The position numbers and the translations under genes are program-made. 64,000 bases of DNA. Origin: Treponema sp. (GTDB lineage Bacteria > Spirochaetota > Spirochaetia > Treponematales > Treponemataceae). Location of the stretch: NCBI GenBank assembly GCA_017470605.1, contig JAFUYH010000038.1:1-64000 (forward strand). Reading direction: 5' to 3'. The notes beneath the pieces were generated by a model that had not been told where the DNA came from, did not search any database, and worked only from the letters and a program-made list of their open reading frames with translations. Numbering within the stretch: position 1 is the first letter of the stretch; each line of letters starts with the position of its first letter. Positions 16,676 to 24,834 of the stretch are shown here, piece after piece.

Positions 16676-18577
16676 CTATACCTTGGAAAAGACCACAGTC
16701 TGTTCCACAATGTCAATTTTACCTGCCTTAAGGACAGCCTTTTCATTCAAAGGAAGGTCTCCTGCATTTTTTATTGTTGCCTGCATATCAAGGGCAGGAA
16801 TTAAGTACAAGGCATCATTCCCCCTGCGGTCTATGCAAAAACCTTCAAAAGTTAGTTCCGGATTCTGCTTAAGGTAAACAAGTTTCCAGTGCATTTCGCT
16901 AAGGCGGGAAACCTTGCGGGCATCAAGACTGGCTGCATCTCCTGCAGAAAGGCGCTCCAGCATATCATCTTTTTGAATCATGCGTTTTTTGTCTATAAAT
17001 GCCCTTAACTGCTGGTGTGAAATAAGGTCTCCATAGCGGCGCAGAGGAGAAGTTACCTGACTGTAAAAGCTAAGTCCCAGACCTGCATGAGGTGCCGGTG
17101 TAATTCCCACAGAACGTTTTCTCATGCATTTTATGCGGGCAAACTGGCCGGCCCAGCCTTCCGGCAGGTTTGAAGGAAATTCCGGGGCTTCCTGACTTAC
17201 ATACATAAAAGGAATCTGATTTTTAAATGCAAAACGGGCAGCTCCTTCACCTGCCATAATCATAAGTTCTGCAATCATATCGTTAGATTCATATCTTTCA
17301 TCTGGCTGAACAGAAACCTTTTTTGTTTCCCTGTCTACACAAATGCTTACTTCCGGCATCTGAATGGTAACGGCACCGTTTGCTTCACGGCGGGCCCTGT
17401 TTTTTCTGGCAATTTCAAAAAGCGCTTTTAATTCAGGGCTCTCTTTTTTCTCTTCTGCTTCCTTGTATGTAAGCCGCTTAACCTTTACACAGGTTTTCAT
17501 TACCTGGCATTCCTGAATCTGACTGTCTTCATCAACTTTGATTCTAAAAGAAAGTGCCCTGCTGTCTTCTTTTAAGCCCAGTGCATAATCTTCAAGGCAG
17601 TTTTCAGAAAGCATTCGGGAGGCACCTTCCGGAATATAAAGGGTTGTTCCACGCCCGCGGGCAGCTATATCTATAGAAGAATCTGGAAGAACGGATGAAG
17701 CAGGGTCTGCAATATGAACCCACAGATACTCTCCGTCAAAAGCAACGGCATCATCAGGGTCATTTGAATGTTCGCTGTCTATTGCATAGGCAAAGCCCGG
17801 CACTTCAGTTCGCTCTTCTTCCGGCATTGGTCCTAACTGCTCTTTTGCAGATTCAAAACTGAATCCGAAACGTGTAGGATAAGGATTTTTAGTGTAATCC
17901 CAGATTCCAGTATCAATAAGAAGGCGGTGGGCATTTTCCGGTGTCTGGGCAATTCCAGCCTCTTTTAAAACACGGCACTTATCAGTCTTACAAAGGGCAA
18001 AGGCTTCCACTTCTCCCATAAAACGGGCATCCGAAGGAAGGTCTAATTTTCGTTCTTTTACCCTCTTTATAAACTGAGCACGAATTTCTTCTTCATGTTC
18101 TTTTTCATATTTTTTCTGATTTAATTCATCAATTTCCTGCTGGCTTCTAGGTGTAAAAATTACTTTTCCGTTTTTTAATTCTTCCTGAGAAAGTGAAAAA
18201 TGAAGGTCTACTAATAAGGCTGAATAAAAAGCCCAGGATTCATCGGCTAGATAAGAGCCGCGTGCATATTCAGCAAGGTCAGAAATAGAAACAGGTTCAT
18301 TTGCTGTTGAATCATCACTTAGTAATAATTCCCACGCTTCTGCTATTTGGGAAGGAATTTTTTCATCTGTAAAAGAAAGGGCATTTTCAAGAGAAGAGGC
18401 AGGACCTTCATGAAGAAGAACCACATCCTTTTCTCTTACTTTTTGTTCGCCGTAAATGGCTTTTTTTCCGCCGGGACTTGCCGGCTGGGTACAAAATTTT
18501 ATCTGATATTTATCGCCATCCCGCTCACAAACAAGAGCAAGAAAACTTTTATATAATACTAGGGAATTTTTTGTCAT
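16676..18577 (-). CDS. RNB domain exoribonuclease (RNase II/R type)
   Basis: A 633-residue 3'-5' exoribonuclease. The RNB core begins at AIDSEHSNDPDDAVAF, the acidic metal site, and ends with the SPLRRYGDLISHQQL signature. The N-terminal 200 residues lack a clear cold-shock domain, and a basic, Lys/Glu-rich helix lies near 210-240. The open frame reaches 18859, but that part overlaps the outer-membrane gene and has no RNB character; ATG 18577 is used. This ATG sits in the loop of a perfect 10-bp inverted repeat, and TATACT ends 6 nt before it. It overlaps no neighbour and precedes lysC by 30 bp. Confidence 0.85.
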   Translation of the reverse strand: MTKNSLVLYKSFLALVCERDGDKYQIKFCTQPASPGGKKAIYGEQKVREKDVVLLHEGPASSLENALSFTDEKIPSQIAEAWELLLSDDSTANEPVSISDLAEYARGSYLADESWAFYSALLVDLHFSLSQEELKNGKVIFTPRSQQEIDELNQKKYEKEHEEEIRAQFIKRVKERKLDLPSDARFMGEVEAFALCKTDKCRVLKEAGIAQTPENAHRLLIDTGIWDYTKNPYPTRFGFSFESAKEQLGPMPEEERTEVPGFAYAIDSEHSNDPDDAVAFDGEYLWVHIADPASSVLPDSSIDIAARGRGTTLYIPEGASRMLSENCLEDYALGLKEDSRALSFRIKVDEDSQIQECQVMKTCVKVKRLTYKEAEEKKESPELKALFEIARKNRARREANGAVTIQMPEVSICVDRETKKVSVQPDERYESNDMIAELMIMAGEGAARFAFKNQIPFMYVSQEAPEFPSNLPEGWAGQFARIKCMRKRSVGITPAPHAGLGLSFYSQVTSPLRRYGDLISHQQLRAFIDKKRMIQKDDMLERLSAGDAASLDARKVSRLSEMHWKLVYLKQNPELTFEGFCIDRRGNDALYLIPALDMQATIKNAGDLPLNEKAVLKAGKIDIVEQTVVFSKV

Positions 18578-18588
18578 ATCCCTAGTAT
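18556..18588. promoter_or_regulatory. Perfect inverted repeat over -10 and start codon of the RNB gene
   Basis: ATACTAGGGA (18556-18565) and TCCCTAGTAT (18579-18588) flank a 13-nt loop. On the minus strand the repeat covers the -10 TATACT (18589-18584) and places ATG (18577-18575) in the loop. A weak -35 TTTCCA lies 17 nt upstream (18612-18607). It could be an operator or an RNA hairpin controlling translation. Confidence 0.6.
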
Positions 18589-18599
18589 ACAAAAAATCT

Positions 18600-19859
18600 T
18601 TATCGCTGGAAAGTCCAGTAAAGTCCAGAAGCCCAAACATCATACAGTTTAGCATAGTATGTTTTTCTGCTCTGGAAATCAACAAAAGCCGAAAGACTGT
18701 TTGAAGGACTGATTTTCCATGTAATATCCGGACGGATATCAAATACAAAACCTCCTGAATAACCTTCATGATAATAAGCACTGTTTTTGTCTGACCATCT
18801 GTTATCTTTAGCACCCACAGCAAAAGAAGACCAGGCTCCCAGAACAAAATTTTCGCCAAGTCCTATATCAATTCTTCCGCCTGCATACCATGCAATAGTG
18901 TAATTAGAATCAGAGTACACAGAAATGCTTCCTTCAGGACGAAGAGTTATGCTTGTTTTTGGGATTGCAAAAGTAACGGCAGCTCCTGTTCCCCATCTCT
19001 GTTTATTCAAATCCCATTTACCATGTTTTCGGAAATCAATGGCAAGCCATGCATCTATAGTTGCCGGGCGGAAGTAGAGGGAAAGCCCTGTATAAAAGTT
19101 TCCGCTAGACTGCAAGATGCCTTCGTAAGCCATGCTTGCAGAAAAAACATCAAGCGGGTGAATTCTAAATGCGGCATTAAACAAAGGAGCATTTGTAGTA
19201 ACCCCAGACGGAATTGCAATGCCGGCTTCAAGCAAATCTTCATAGCGGTATCGAACTCCGAGTGCTGCTTTTGTCTGATTTGCATAATGAGCAGTATAAT
19301 TGTTTGCATAGTAAGTATAACCTGCAACGTCTGCTTCTCCAGGAACAGCATCTTTAAGACCGCCCTGAACTATATGGGCAAGCGGTTCCCAGTAATTTCC
19401 AAAAGAAGAAGGAGCAGGTCCAATTTTCCATGCAAGGCGGGTTCCCATTCCCATATCAAGCCCCTTTATAGGGTGAAAAAGAAAGTTTACATAATAACTT
19501 TCTGCATTTCCATTTGTCCACCAGCTTCCCTGGTCAAAATGGTTTGTATACCAGAAAGGGGTAATATCCGTATTAGCAAAATACAAGGAATCAAAGGAAC
19601 CGTCTCCGTTCCAGTTTGTAAGGGCACCCCAGTTCACCATACCTTCAAGAGTAAATTTTGCAATATCAACTCTGGCCTGAAGAGTTTCAATAAAGCCATA
19701 ATAGCGAACACCAAAGCGGTCACTATTTCCTACTTCGCCATAAGGCTGTCCGAAAGAAGTAGAAAGGGTATTTTTTACGCCGTTAGAAGCAAGAACCTGA
19801 GAAAAAGCAATACTTGCTGTAAGGGCAAAAGCTAAAACTAAAGAAAAAATCTTTTTCAT
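18600..19859 (-). CDS. Predicted outer-membrane beta-barrel protein
   Basis: A 419-residue exported protein. The signal peptide MKKIFSLVLAFALTASIAFSQ is clear. The rest is rich in alternating aromatic/polar strands (for example FYTGLSLYFRPATIDAWLAIDF, YTIAWYAGGRIDIGLGENFVLGAWSSFAVG) and ends in GLYWTFQR, as expected for a barrel. GGAGG precedes ATG 19859; the GTG just before it is not used. I do not recognise the family beyond treponemal barrel proteins. The RNB gene starts 22 bp after its stop. Confidence 0.7.
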   Translation of the reverse strand: MKKIFSLVLAFALTASIAFSQVLASNGVKNTLSTSFGQPYGEVGNSDRFGVRYYGFIETLQARVDIAKFTLEGMVNWGALTNWNGDGSFDSLYFANTDITPFWYTNHFDQGSWWTNGNAESYYVNFLFHPIKGLDMGMGTRLAWKIGPAPSSFGNYWEPLAHIVQGGLKDAVPGEADVAGYTYYANNYTAHYANQTKAALGVRYRYEDLLEAGIAIPSGVTTNAPLFNAAFRIHPLDVFSASMAYEGILQSSGNFYTGLSLYFRPATIDAWLAIDFRKHGKWDLNKQRWGTGAAVTFAIPKTSITLRPEGSISVYSDSNYTIAWYAGGRIDIGLGENFVLGAWSSFAVGAKDNRWSDKNSAYYHEGYSGGFVFDIRPDITWKISPSNSLSAFVDFQSRKTYYAKLYDVWASGLYWTFQR

Positions 19860-19895
19860 CACAAACCTCCGTTTAATAAACCCTGAATCCCCCTA

Positions 19896-19933
19896 TAAAA
19901 AAAAGACACCCCACCGAAGCAAGGTGCCTTTAC
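19896..19933 (-). terminator. Distal terminator after gap
   Basis: On the minus strand AAAGGCACCTTGC-TTCG-GTGGGGTGTCTTT followed by Ts forms a 13-bp stem with a TTCG loop. Confidence 0.85.
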
Positions 19934-19954
19934 AGCTCGCTTACGCAAGCATAC

Positions 19955-19983
19955 AAAAAAGGCACTCCCCTAGGGAAGCACCT
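19955..19983 (-). terminator. Proximal terminator after gap
   Basis: AGGTGCTTCCC pairs with GGGGAGTGCCT and is followed by six Ts on the minus strand. Two terminators in tandem close this highly expressed gene. Confidence 0.85.
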
Positions 19984-20008
19984 TTTTACTTCTAGATTAA
20001 ACTATAAC

Positions 20009-21061
20009 TTAGCAGTTTTCTGCGAAATATTTGATTGTTCTAACCATCTGTGAAGTATAAGAGTTTTCGTTGTCGTACCAAGAAACAACCTGTACTTCAA
20101 AGAGGCCATCAGCAATCTTGTTAACCATTGTCTGAGTAGCATCAAAGAGAGAACCGAATCTCATTCCGATTACGTCAGAAGAAACGATTTCGTCTTCGTT
20201 GTATCCGAAAGTTTCTGGATCAGAAGCCTTCTTCATAGCAGCGTTGATAGCTTCCTTAGTTACATCGTTACCCTTTACTACAGCAGTAAGGATAGTTGTA
20301 GATCCTGTTGGAACTGGAACACGCTGAGCAGAACCAATCAATTTTCCGTTCAATTCAGGAATTACAAGACCGATAGCCTTTGCAGCACCTGTTGAGTTTG
20401 GAACGATGTTCTGAGCACCAGCACGTGAACGGCGGAGGTCACCCTTGCGCTGTGGGCCGTCAAGAATCATCTGGTCACCAGTGTAAGCATGGATTGTAGC
20501 CATGATACCAGACTGGATTGGGAATGCATCATTAAGAGCCTTAGCCATTGGAGCAAGACAGTTAGTTGTACAAGAAGCAGCAGAAATTATATTGTCGCCC
20601 TTCTTGAGAGATTTGTGGTTTACATTGTAAACGATTGTAGGAAGGTCATTTCCAGCAGGAGCAGAAATAACAACTTTCTTAGCACCAGCAGTGATATGAG
20701 CCTGAGCCTTGTCTTTAGATGTGTAGAAACCTGTACATTCAAGAACAACGTCTACGCCGATTTTTCCCCATGGAAGATCAGCAGCGTTAGGCATCTTGTA
20801 GATAACGATTTTCTTTCCATCTACTACGATGTAGTTATCTTCGCCTTCACCGTCGTGAGCTTCTACAGTGTGTTTTCCTTCACCAATGCGTCCAGCGTAT
20901 CCACCCTGTGCTGTATCATACTTCAAAAGGTGAGCAAGCATTTTTGGGCTTGTCAAATCGTTGATAGCAACTACTTCGTATCCTTTAGCGTCAAACATCT
21001 GACGGAAAGCCAAACGACCAATGCGGCCGAAACCATTAATAGCAACTCTTACATCTGCCAT
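20009..21061 (-). CDS. gap: Glyceraldehyde-3-phosphate dehydrogenase
   Basis: A 350-residue glycolytic enzyme. NAD-binding INGFGRIGR at 8-16, catalytic Cys164 in [12 protein letters not shown] and His191 in [10 protein letters not shown] are present, along with the [16 protein letters not shown] and [13 protein letters not shown] signatures. Codons are strongly biased, as expected for high expression. AGGAG precedes the ATG, and a TCCGC-CGAA-GCGGA hairpin (21080-21093) just upstream could protect the 5' end. It has two tandem terminators and appears to be a single-gene unit. Confidence 0.97.
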   Translation of the reverse strand: MADVRVAINGFGRIGRLAFRQMFDAKGYEVVAINDLTSPKMLAHLLKYDTAQGGYAGRIGEGKHTVEAHDGEGEDNYIVVDGKKIVIYKMPNAADLPWGKIGVDVVLECTGFYTSKDKAQAHITAGAKKVVISAPAGNDLPTIVYNVNHKSLKKGDNIISAASCTTNCLAPMAKALNDAFPIQSGIMATIHAYTGDQMILDGPQRKGDLRRSRAGAQNIVPNSTGAAKAIGLVIPELNGKLIGSAQRVPVPTGSTTILTAVVKGNDVTKEAINAAMKKASDPETFGYNEDEIVSSDVIGMRFGSLFDATQTMVNKIADGLFEVQVVSWYDNENSYTSQMVRTIKYFAENC

Positions 21062-21158
21062 TGTATTTCTCCTATATACTCCGCCGAAGCGGATTTATTT
21101 GCTTTTATGACTATAAAATAATGAATTTTTCTGAAATAGTCTAGGGTAAAATTGATAA

Positions 21159-21192
21159 GGGGGAAAGTCTCCCCTCGGCCACACTTCGTGGC
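21159..21192. repeat. Paired hairpins between cyclase genes and gap
   Basis: GGGGGA/TCTCCCC (21159-21174) and GCCAC-ACTTC-GTGGC (21178-21192) lie just after the second cyclase stop and before the gap promoter region. On the minus strand they may end the cyclase transcript, though no long T-run follows. The flank GTGGTTAGGAC also occurs in the hairpin at 39802. Confidence 0.45.
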
Positions 21193-21204
21193 GTCCTAAC
21201 CACT

Positions 21205-22425
21205 CTACTTAAAATTATAGGTCACCATTAAACCTTTTCCTTTTACTTCTACAGGCTCCTGGCAGTCAAAATCAAATTTGCCTTCCACCAGCTTGAAAGT
21301 ATCCGGAGAAATCTTCAGCTGACCACCCTTACTTAAAGTTTTCATTCTAAAGGCTGTATTTACCGTGTCGCCAAATATATCGTATATATATTTTTTGATG
21401 CCAACAATTCCCGCAATTACACTGCCGGAACTTATACCAACTCCTACATCTATTTTTATGCCGGAACTTTTGTTTCTTTTGCCTACAAATTCAAGAAAAG
21501 CCTTTCCGCACTTAATACATCGCTCTGCATGCAAAGCGTCCATTTCAGGAAGCCCGCAAGATGCCATGTAAATTTCGCCAAAAGTTTTTATACGCAAACA
21601 GCCGCTTTCTTCAACAATTTCATCAAAAGAACTGTAAAGTTCGTTCAGTTCATTTACCAGTTCCTGAGGTTTTAATAAAGAAGAAAGCTCTTCAAAGTTT
21701 TTTATTTCACAAAAAAGTACACTTACACTGTCAAAAGAAACAGGCTCTACCCTGCCGTTTGTTCGCAGTTCTTCCATAATACTTTTTGGCAAGATATTGA
21801 GCAAAAGCTCTTCAGATTTCTGTTTTTCTGCTTCAATACTCTTTTCAATCATAAAATTCCGCAGGGTGATTTTTCGTTTCCAGAAAGATAAATAAATAAT
21901 AATCACATTTACAAGACTAAGATTCCAGAACAATACCGAGTCTTCAGGTTTCTCAAGATGTATTACTCCTGTACACTGAAATAAAACAACCAGCAGTTCA
22001 TATAGAACCATCCCTATAGAAAAATCTATAGGATTTAAATTCAAAAGCATCTCAAGTGCGAGCACAAAGCCAAGGAAAAAGATAATGGCTTCTGTAAAAC
22101 TCTTTCTCTGAATATAAAGCAAAAAGATAAAAGCAAACTCCAGAAGTCCAAAAATCACAGGTGTGTATTTTCCACTTTTAAGATAACATAAGCATAGGCC
22201 TATCAAGCCCATAACAACATAATATGAATAATAGAATATTTGGATGCCTTCTACATTTTCCTTTGCAAAAATAAGTATATAAAGTAAGACAAGTGCACCA
22301 AATCCTATTGAAAACATAAAGGCTTTTTTTAGAATCTGCCTGTTTTCTGCATGAACTATATCAGAAAAATCTTTAGGAGAGAAAACAGAAAGAATAAGCT
22401 TTTTTATCCAGCTGAATATGTTCAT
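21205..22425 (-). CDS. Class III adenylyl cyclase half, C2-like (6 TM)
   Basis: A 406-residue membrane protein. Six hydrophobic helices span about 37-182, then a linker with the LLLNILPKSIMEELR cyclase-transducer motif, then a class III cyclase domain (about 230-400). Both metal-binding Asp positions are Glu (Glu240 in LFCEIKNF, Glu284 in KTFGEIYM). The adenine pair Lys280 and Asp349 and the transition-state Asn356 and Arg360 (YDIFGDTVNTAFRM) are kept. This is the C2 half pattern of mammalian cyclases. It overlaps the preceding cyclase gene by 4 bp (ATGA). Alone it is probably inactive; with its neighbour it can form one complete active site making cAMP. Confidence 0.85.
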   Translation of the reverse strand: MNIFSWIKKLILSVFSPKDFSDIVHAENRQILKKAFMFSIGFGALVLLYILIFAKENVEGIQIFYYSYYVVMGLIGLCLCYLKSGKYTPVIFGLLEFAFIFLLYIQRKSFTEAIIFFLGFVLALEMLLNLNPIDFSIGMVLYELLVVLFQCTGVIHLEKPEDSVLFWNLSLVNVIIIYLSFWKRKITLRNFMIEKSIEAEKQKSEELLLNILPKSIMEELRTNGRVEPVSFDSVSVLFCEIKNFEELSSLLKPQELVNELNELYSSFDEIVEESGCLRIKTFGEIYMASCGLPEMDALHAERCIKCGKAFLEFVGKRNKSSGIKIDVGVGISSGSVIAGIVGIKKYIYDIFGDTVNTAFRMKTLSKGGQLKISPDTFKLVEGKFDFDCQEPVEVKGKGLMVTYNFK

Positions 22426-23621
22426 TTTTCATCTCCATTAGAATCAATCTCTATATTTTCCGGCAACTTTATTTTTCCCTGCAAAAGTCTATAAGTTTTT
22501 GGCGCTAATCTTATATGCATTGGTCTGCAGGCATTTTGAAGGGCAACCGCATAATCAACCGGGGAACCAAAAATGTCGTAGAGATACTTTTTCTTACCTA
22601 CAATTCCCGCAATCACACTGCCAGAAGCAATTCCTATACGAATATTCCACTTGGTTTCTGCTGTTTTATTACGTTCCTGCAGATATGCTATAAAATCCTG
22701 AGCACAAAGAAGAAGATTCTGAGCGTGATTTTCATTTTCTTCTGGTAGTCCACAAACGGCCATGTATGCATCACCAATTGTTTTAATTCGTATGCAGTTA
22801 TACTTTTCTGTTATTTTATCAAACTCAGAAACTATATCGTTTAGTTCATTGATTAAAAAATAAGGAGAAAGTGTGGTAGTCGTTTTGGTAAAATCTACAA
22901 TATCAGAAACTAAAACAGACATATTATCATAATTTTTTGCAGGAGATTTTCCCTGAGTTTTAAGTTCGTCTATTACAGAATCTGGAAGGATATTCTGCAA
23001 AAGAGAGTTTGTTTTTTCTTCCTGGATCTGCAACTGTGCATTTTTCTGCAATTCTATAATAGTATATTTACGCTTCCAGAATACAAGAGCAACAATGATT
23101 ATAAAAAAGAGATACAGGTTCAGTAAAAAAGTTGATGATTCGGGGTATGTTAGTTTTATAAGATTAAAATGAGTAAAACAACTGAGTAGAAGTAAAAAAA
23201 CTGAAAGCTCTACCATAAAAACAAGCGGATTAATATCCAAAATCATCAGGAGCGCAAATAAAAGCCCGATAAAAACAATCAGAAAGTTTGAAAAAGGTGT
23301 ATTAACAAAGTTTATAAAACTGATAATTTGGGAATTTATAAGGATGTATAAAACTAGAATTGGTGAAGGTACCTTTAATTTTAAGAACAATAGACCTGAA
23401 AGCCCCAGCACAAGCAGATATGCATAATAAAGCACAACCCGAATCCTAATTCCACCGTAATCTACAAAGTTCCAGACTGCTATAGGAGGAAATGCGATAA
23501 GAGCAAAAAGCATGGAAAACCAGAATAGGATTTTTGCCGCACGACGATTTTTTTCATCAACTATACTGGAAAATTTCTGTGGAATTTTTATGTACTTTTT
23601 ATATAACTTCTGAATTGTCAT
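22422..23621 (-). CDS. Class III adenylyl cyclase half, C1-like (6 TM)
   Basis: A 399-residue membrane protein built like its neighbour: six helices at about 29-182, the LLQNILPDSVIDELK linker motif and a cyclase domain. Here both metal Asps are intact (Asp240 in LVSDIVDFT, Asp284 in KTIGDAYMAV), but the transition-state residues are lost: the Asn position 356 is Asp and the Arg position 360 is Ala (YDIFGSPVDYAVAL). Key positions have the same numbers in both proteins, so they arose by duplication. A TG-A-TATAAT extended -10 (23636-23631) lies 9 nt before the ATG, which has no Shine-Dalgarno. Confidence 0.85.
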   Translation of the reverse strand: MTIQKLYKKYIKIPQKFSSIVDEKNRRAAKILFWFSMLFALIAFPPIAVWNFVDYGGIRIRVVLYYAYLLVLGLSGLLFLKLKVPSPILVLYILINSQIISFINFVNTPFSNFLIVFIGLLFALLMILDINPLVFMVELSVFLLLLSCFTHFNLIKLTYPESSTFLLNLYLFFIIIVALVFWKRKYTIIELQKNAQLQIQEEKTNSLLQNILPDSVIDELKTQGKSPAKNYDNMSVLVSDIVDFTKTTTTLSPYFLINELNDIVSEFDKITEKYNCIRIKTIGDAYMAVCGLPEENENHAQNLLLCAQDFIAYLQERNKTAETKWNIRIGIASGSVIAGIVGKKKYLYDIFGSPVDYAVALQNACRPMHIRLAPKTYRLLQGKIKLPENIEIDSNGDEK

Positions 23622-23630
23622 AATCTGAAT

Positions 23631-23639
23631 ATTATATCA
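23631..23639 (-). promoter_or_regulatory. Extended -10 promoter before the cyclase pair
   Basis: TGATATAAT on the minus strand, a consensus extended -10, 9 nt before the C1-like start. No good -35 is visible. The transcript would have a leader of about 2-3 nt. Confidence 0.45.
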
Positions 23640-23658
23640 TAGAATTAAAAAAAGAGAA

Positions 23659-24294
23659 TTAGTTTTGTCCGCTATCGGAATGTTTAACACGAGTGTCAAA
23701 ATATCCGCCGTCTTCCAGGTAGCGGCGGCGTGTCATAATCAGACTGATTAATTCCTGGTACATATTAAAATCAACTTCAAGAGCCATAGGCAGCAAAAAG
23801 TATTCTGTTTCATCACAATAACGTTCAATAAATTTAGGGTCTGTTACATAACCAAGAGAAATCATGTTGGAAATGCGGTCAGCACATTTTAAAACCTTTG
23901 CCTGCTGACTTCCTGTATCCAAAATGCGGTGAAGGAACTGTCTTTTATCTTCATCTTCACGGCGGGTAACTTCCAGAACCAAATCCAGAACCTTCTGTCC
24001 GTCGCTATCTGCATTTATAATCAGATTTTTATCAAAACCTTCTATATCTTCTACTGTATCATGAACAACAGACGCTTTAAGCAAAACTGCATCTATATAA
24101 CCATAATCAATTAGAATTGCAAGAGTATCCATCTGATGACGGAACATGTTTCCACCTGCATGGCGGGCTTTTCCAATCAGTCCTGTTGCAAGCTGCATAT
24201 AGGGAGCCAGTCGGATATCACTAAGCTGCTGCATCTGCTGTTCTGCCATTTTCTGAGAACGTTCAATTTTCATTTCATATTTCTGCTTAGCCAT
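23659..24294 (-). CDS. HD domain phosphohydrolase, RelA/SpoT-hydrolase-like
   Basis: A 211-residue cytoplasmic HD protein. The order RHQMDTLAIL, VVHDTVEDIEG and KCADRISNM copies the metal-binding layout of the (p)ppGpp hydrolase domain of RelA/SpoT (RH...HDxVED...ADRxxNM), without synthetase, TGS or ACT parts, so a small alarmone hydrolase is likely. ATG 24294 is chosen because GGAGG lies 5 nt upstream; the frame is open to 24306. It precedes the cyclase pair by 37 bp, putting two nucleotide-messenger functions side by side. Other nucleotide substrates are possible. Confidence 0.75.
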   Translation of the reverse strand: MAKQKYEMKIERSQKMAEQQMQQLSDIRLAPYMQLATGLIGKARHAGGNMFRHQMDTLAILIDYGYIDAVLLKASVVHDTVEDIEGFDKNLIINADSDGQKVLDLVLEVTRREDEDKRQFLHRILDTGSQQAKVLKCADRISNMISLGYVTDPKFIERYCDETEYFLLPMALEVDFNMYQELISLIMTRRRYLEDGGYFDTRVKHSDSGQN

Positions 24295-24311
24295 ATCCGC
24301 CTCCATTTCAC

Positions 24312-24782
24312 CTATTTTACTTTTATAAATTCATCCAGCTGATTTCCAAAGACATCTGTAAAGTCTCTGTAAAAATATCCTTCTGGACGAATCAACTGCA
24401 GGTGAAATTTTTCATCAAGCATTGCGACTGAATATAAAAAATCACCTGCATAGTATTTTATAAGTTTACCTGTCGTATACTGCCCCACAAGTTCGCCGTC
24501 TTCATAACGTATACATTCAGTAAAATTAAATGTTATTTTTTTTGAATTGATTTTATATTTCCCAGTCCAAACAATAATATTGGAAGAATCGGCATAAGAA
24601 GCCCTGAGCATTACTTTATGACCGGGAGATAAAATTAAGTGATGATAATAAAGGTTTGCTTTTTCGTCAAGATTCTGCATTATCCATTCACTGTCGTAAA
24701 AAGGACTGTTCTTTTCTGAAAAGCAGGAAGTCAGAAAAAGAGGAAGGAGAATTATGATTAAGATAAAATAATGTCTTTTCAT
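24312..24782 (-). CDS. Small lipoprotein of unknown function
   Basis: A 156-residue lipoprotein with signal MKRHYFILIIILLPLFLTSC. The mature part is a beta-rich single domain with many Tyr and Phe residues (WTGKYKINSKKITFNFTECIRY), of lipocalin-like size. I do not recognise the family. It lies between valS and the HD gene in the same direction, 18 bp from the latter's start, so it may belong to the messenger operon. Confidence 0.65.
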   Translation of the reverse strand: MKRHYFILIIILLPLFLTSCFSEKNSPFYDSEWIMQNLDEKANLYYHHLILSPGHKVMLRASYADSSNIIVWTGKYKINSKKITFNFTECIRYEDGELVGQYTTGKLIKYYAGDFLYSVAMLDEKFHLQLIRPEGYFYRDFTDVFGNQLDEFIKVK

Positions 24783-24800
24783 ATAACCTCCTGATATGTT

Positions 24801-24830
24801 ATTCCCGCACCTGGCATGGGATGCGGAAAT
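24801..24830 (-). terminator. Hairpin between valS and the lipoprotein gene
   Basis: ATTCCCGCA and TGCGGAAAT arms (one mismatch) around a 12-nt loop. There is no T-run, so termination would be partial at best. Confidence 0.35.
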
Positions 24831-24834
24831 AAGT

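Noticed and set aside
18578..18859. N-terminal extension of the RNB nuclease frame
   Set aside because: It overlaps the outer-membrane protein gene in another frame and looks like a shadow translation; the family begins near ATG 18577.
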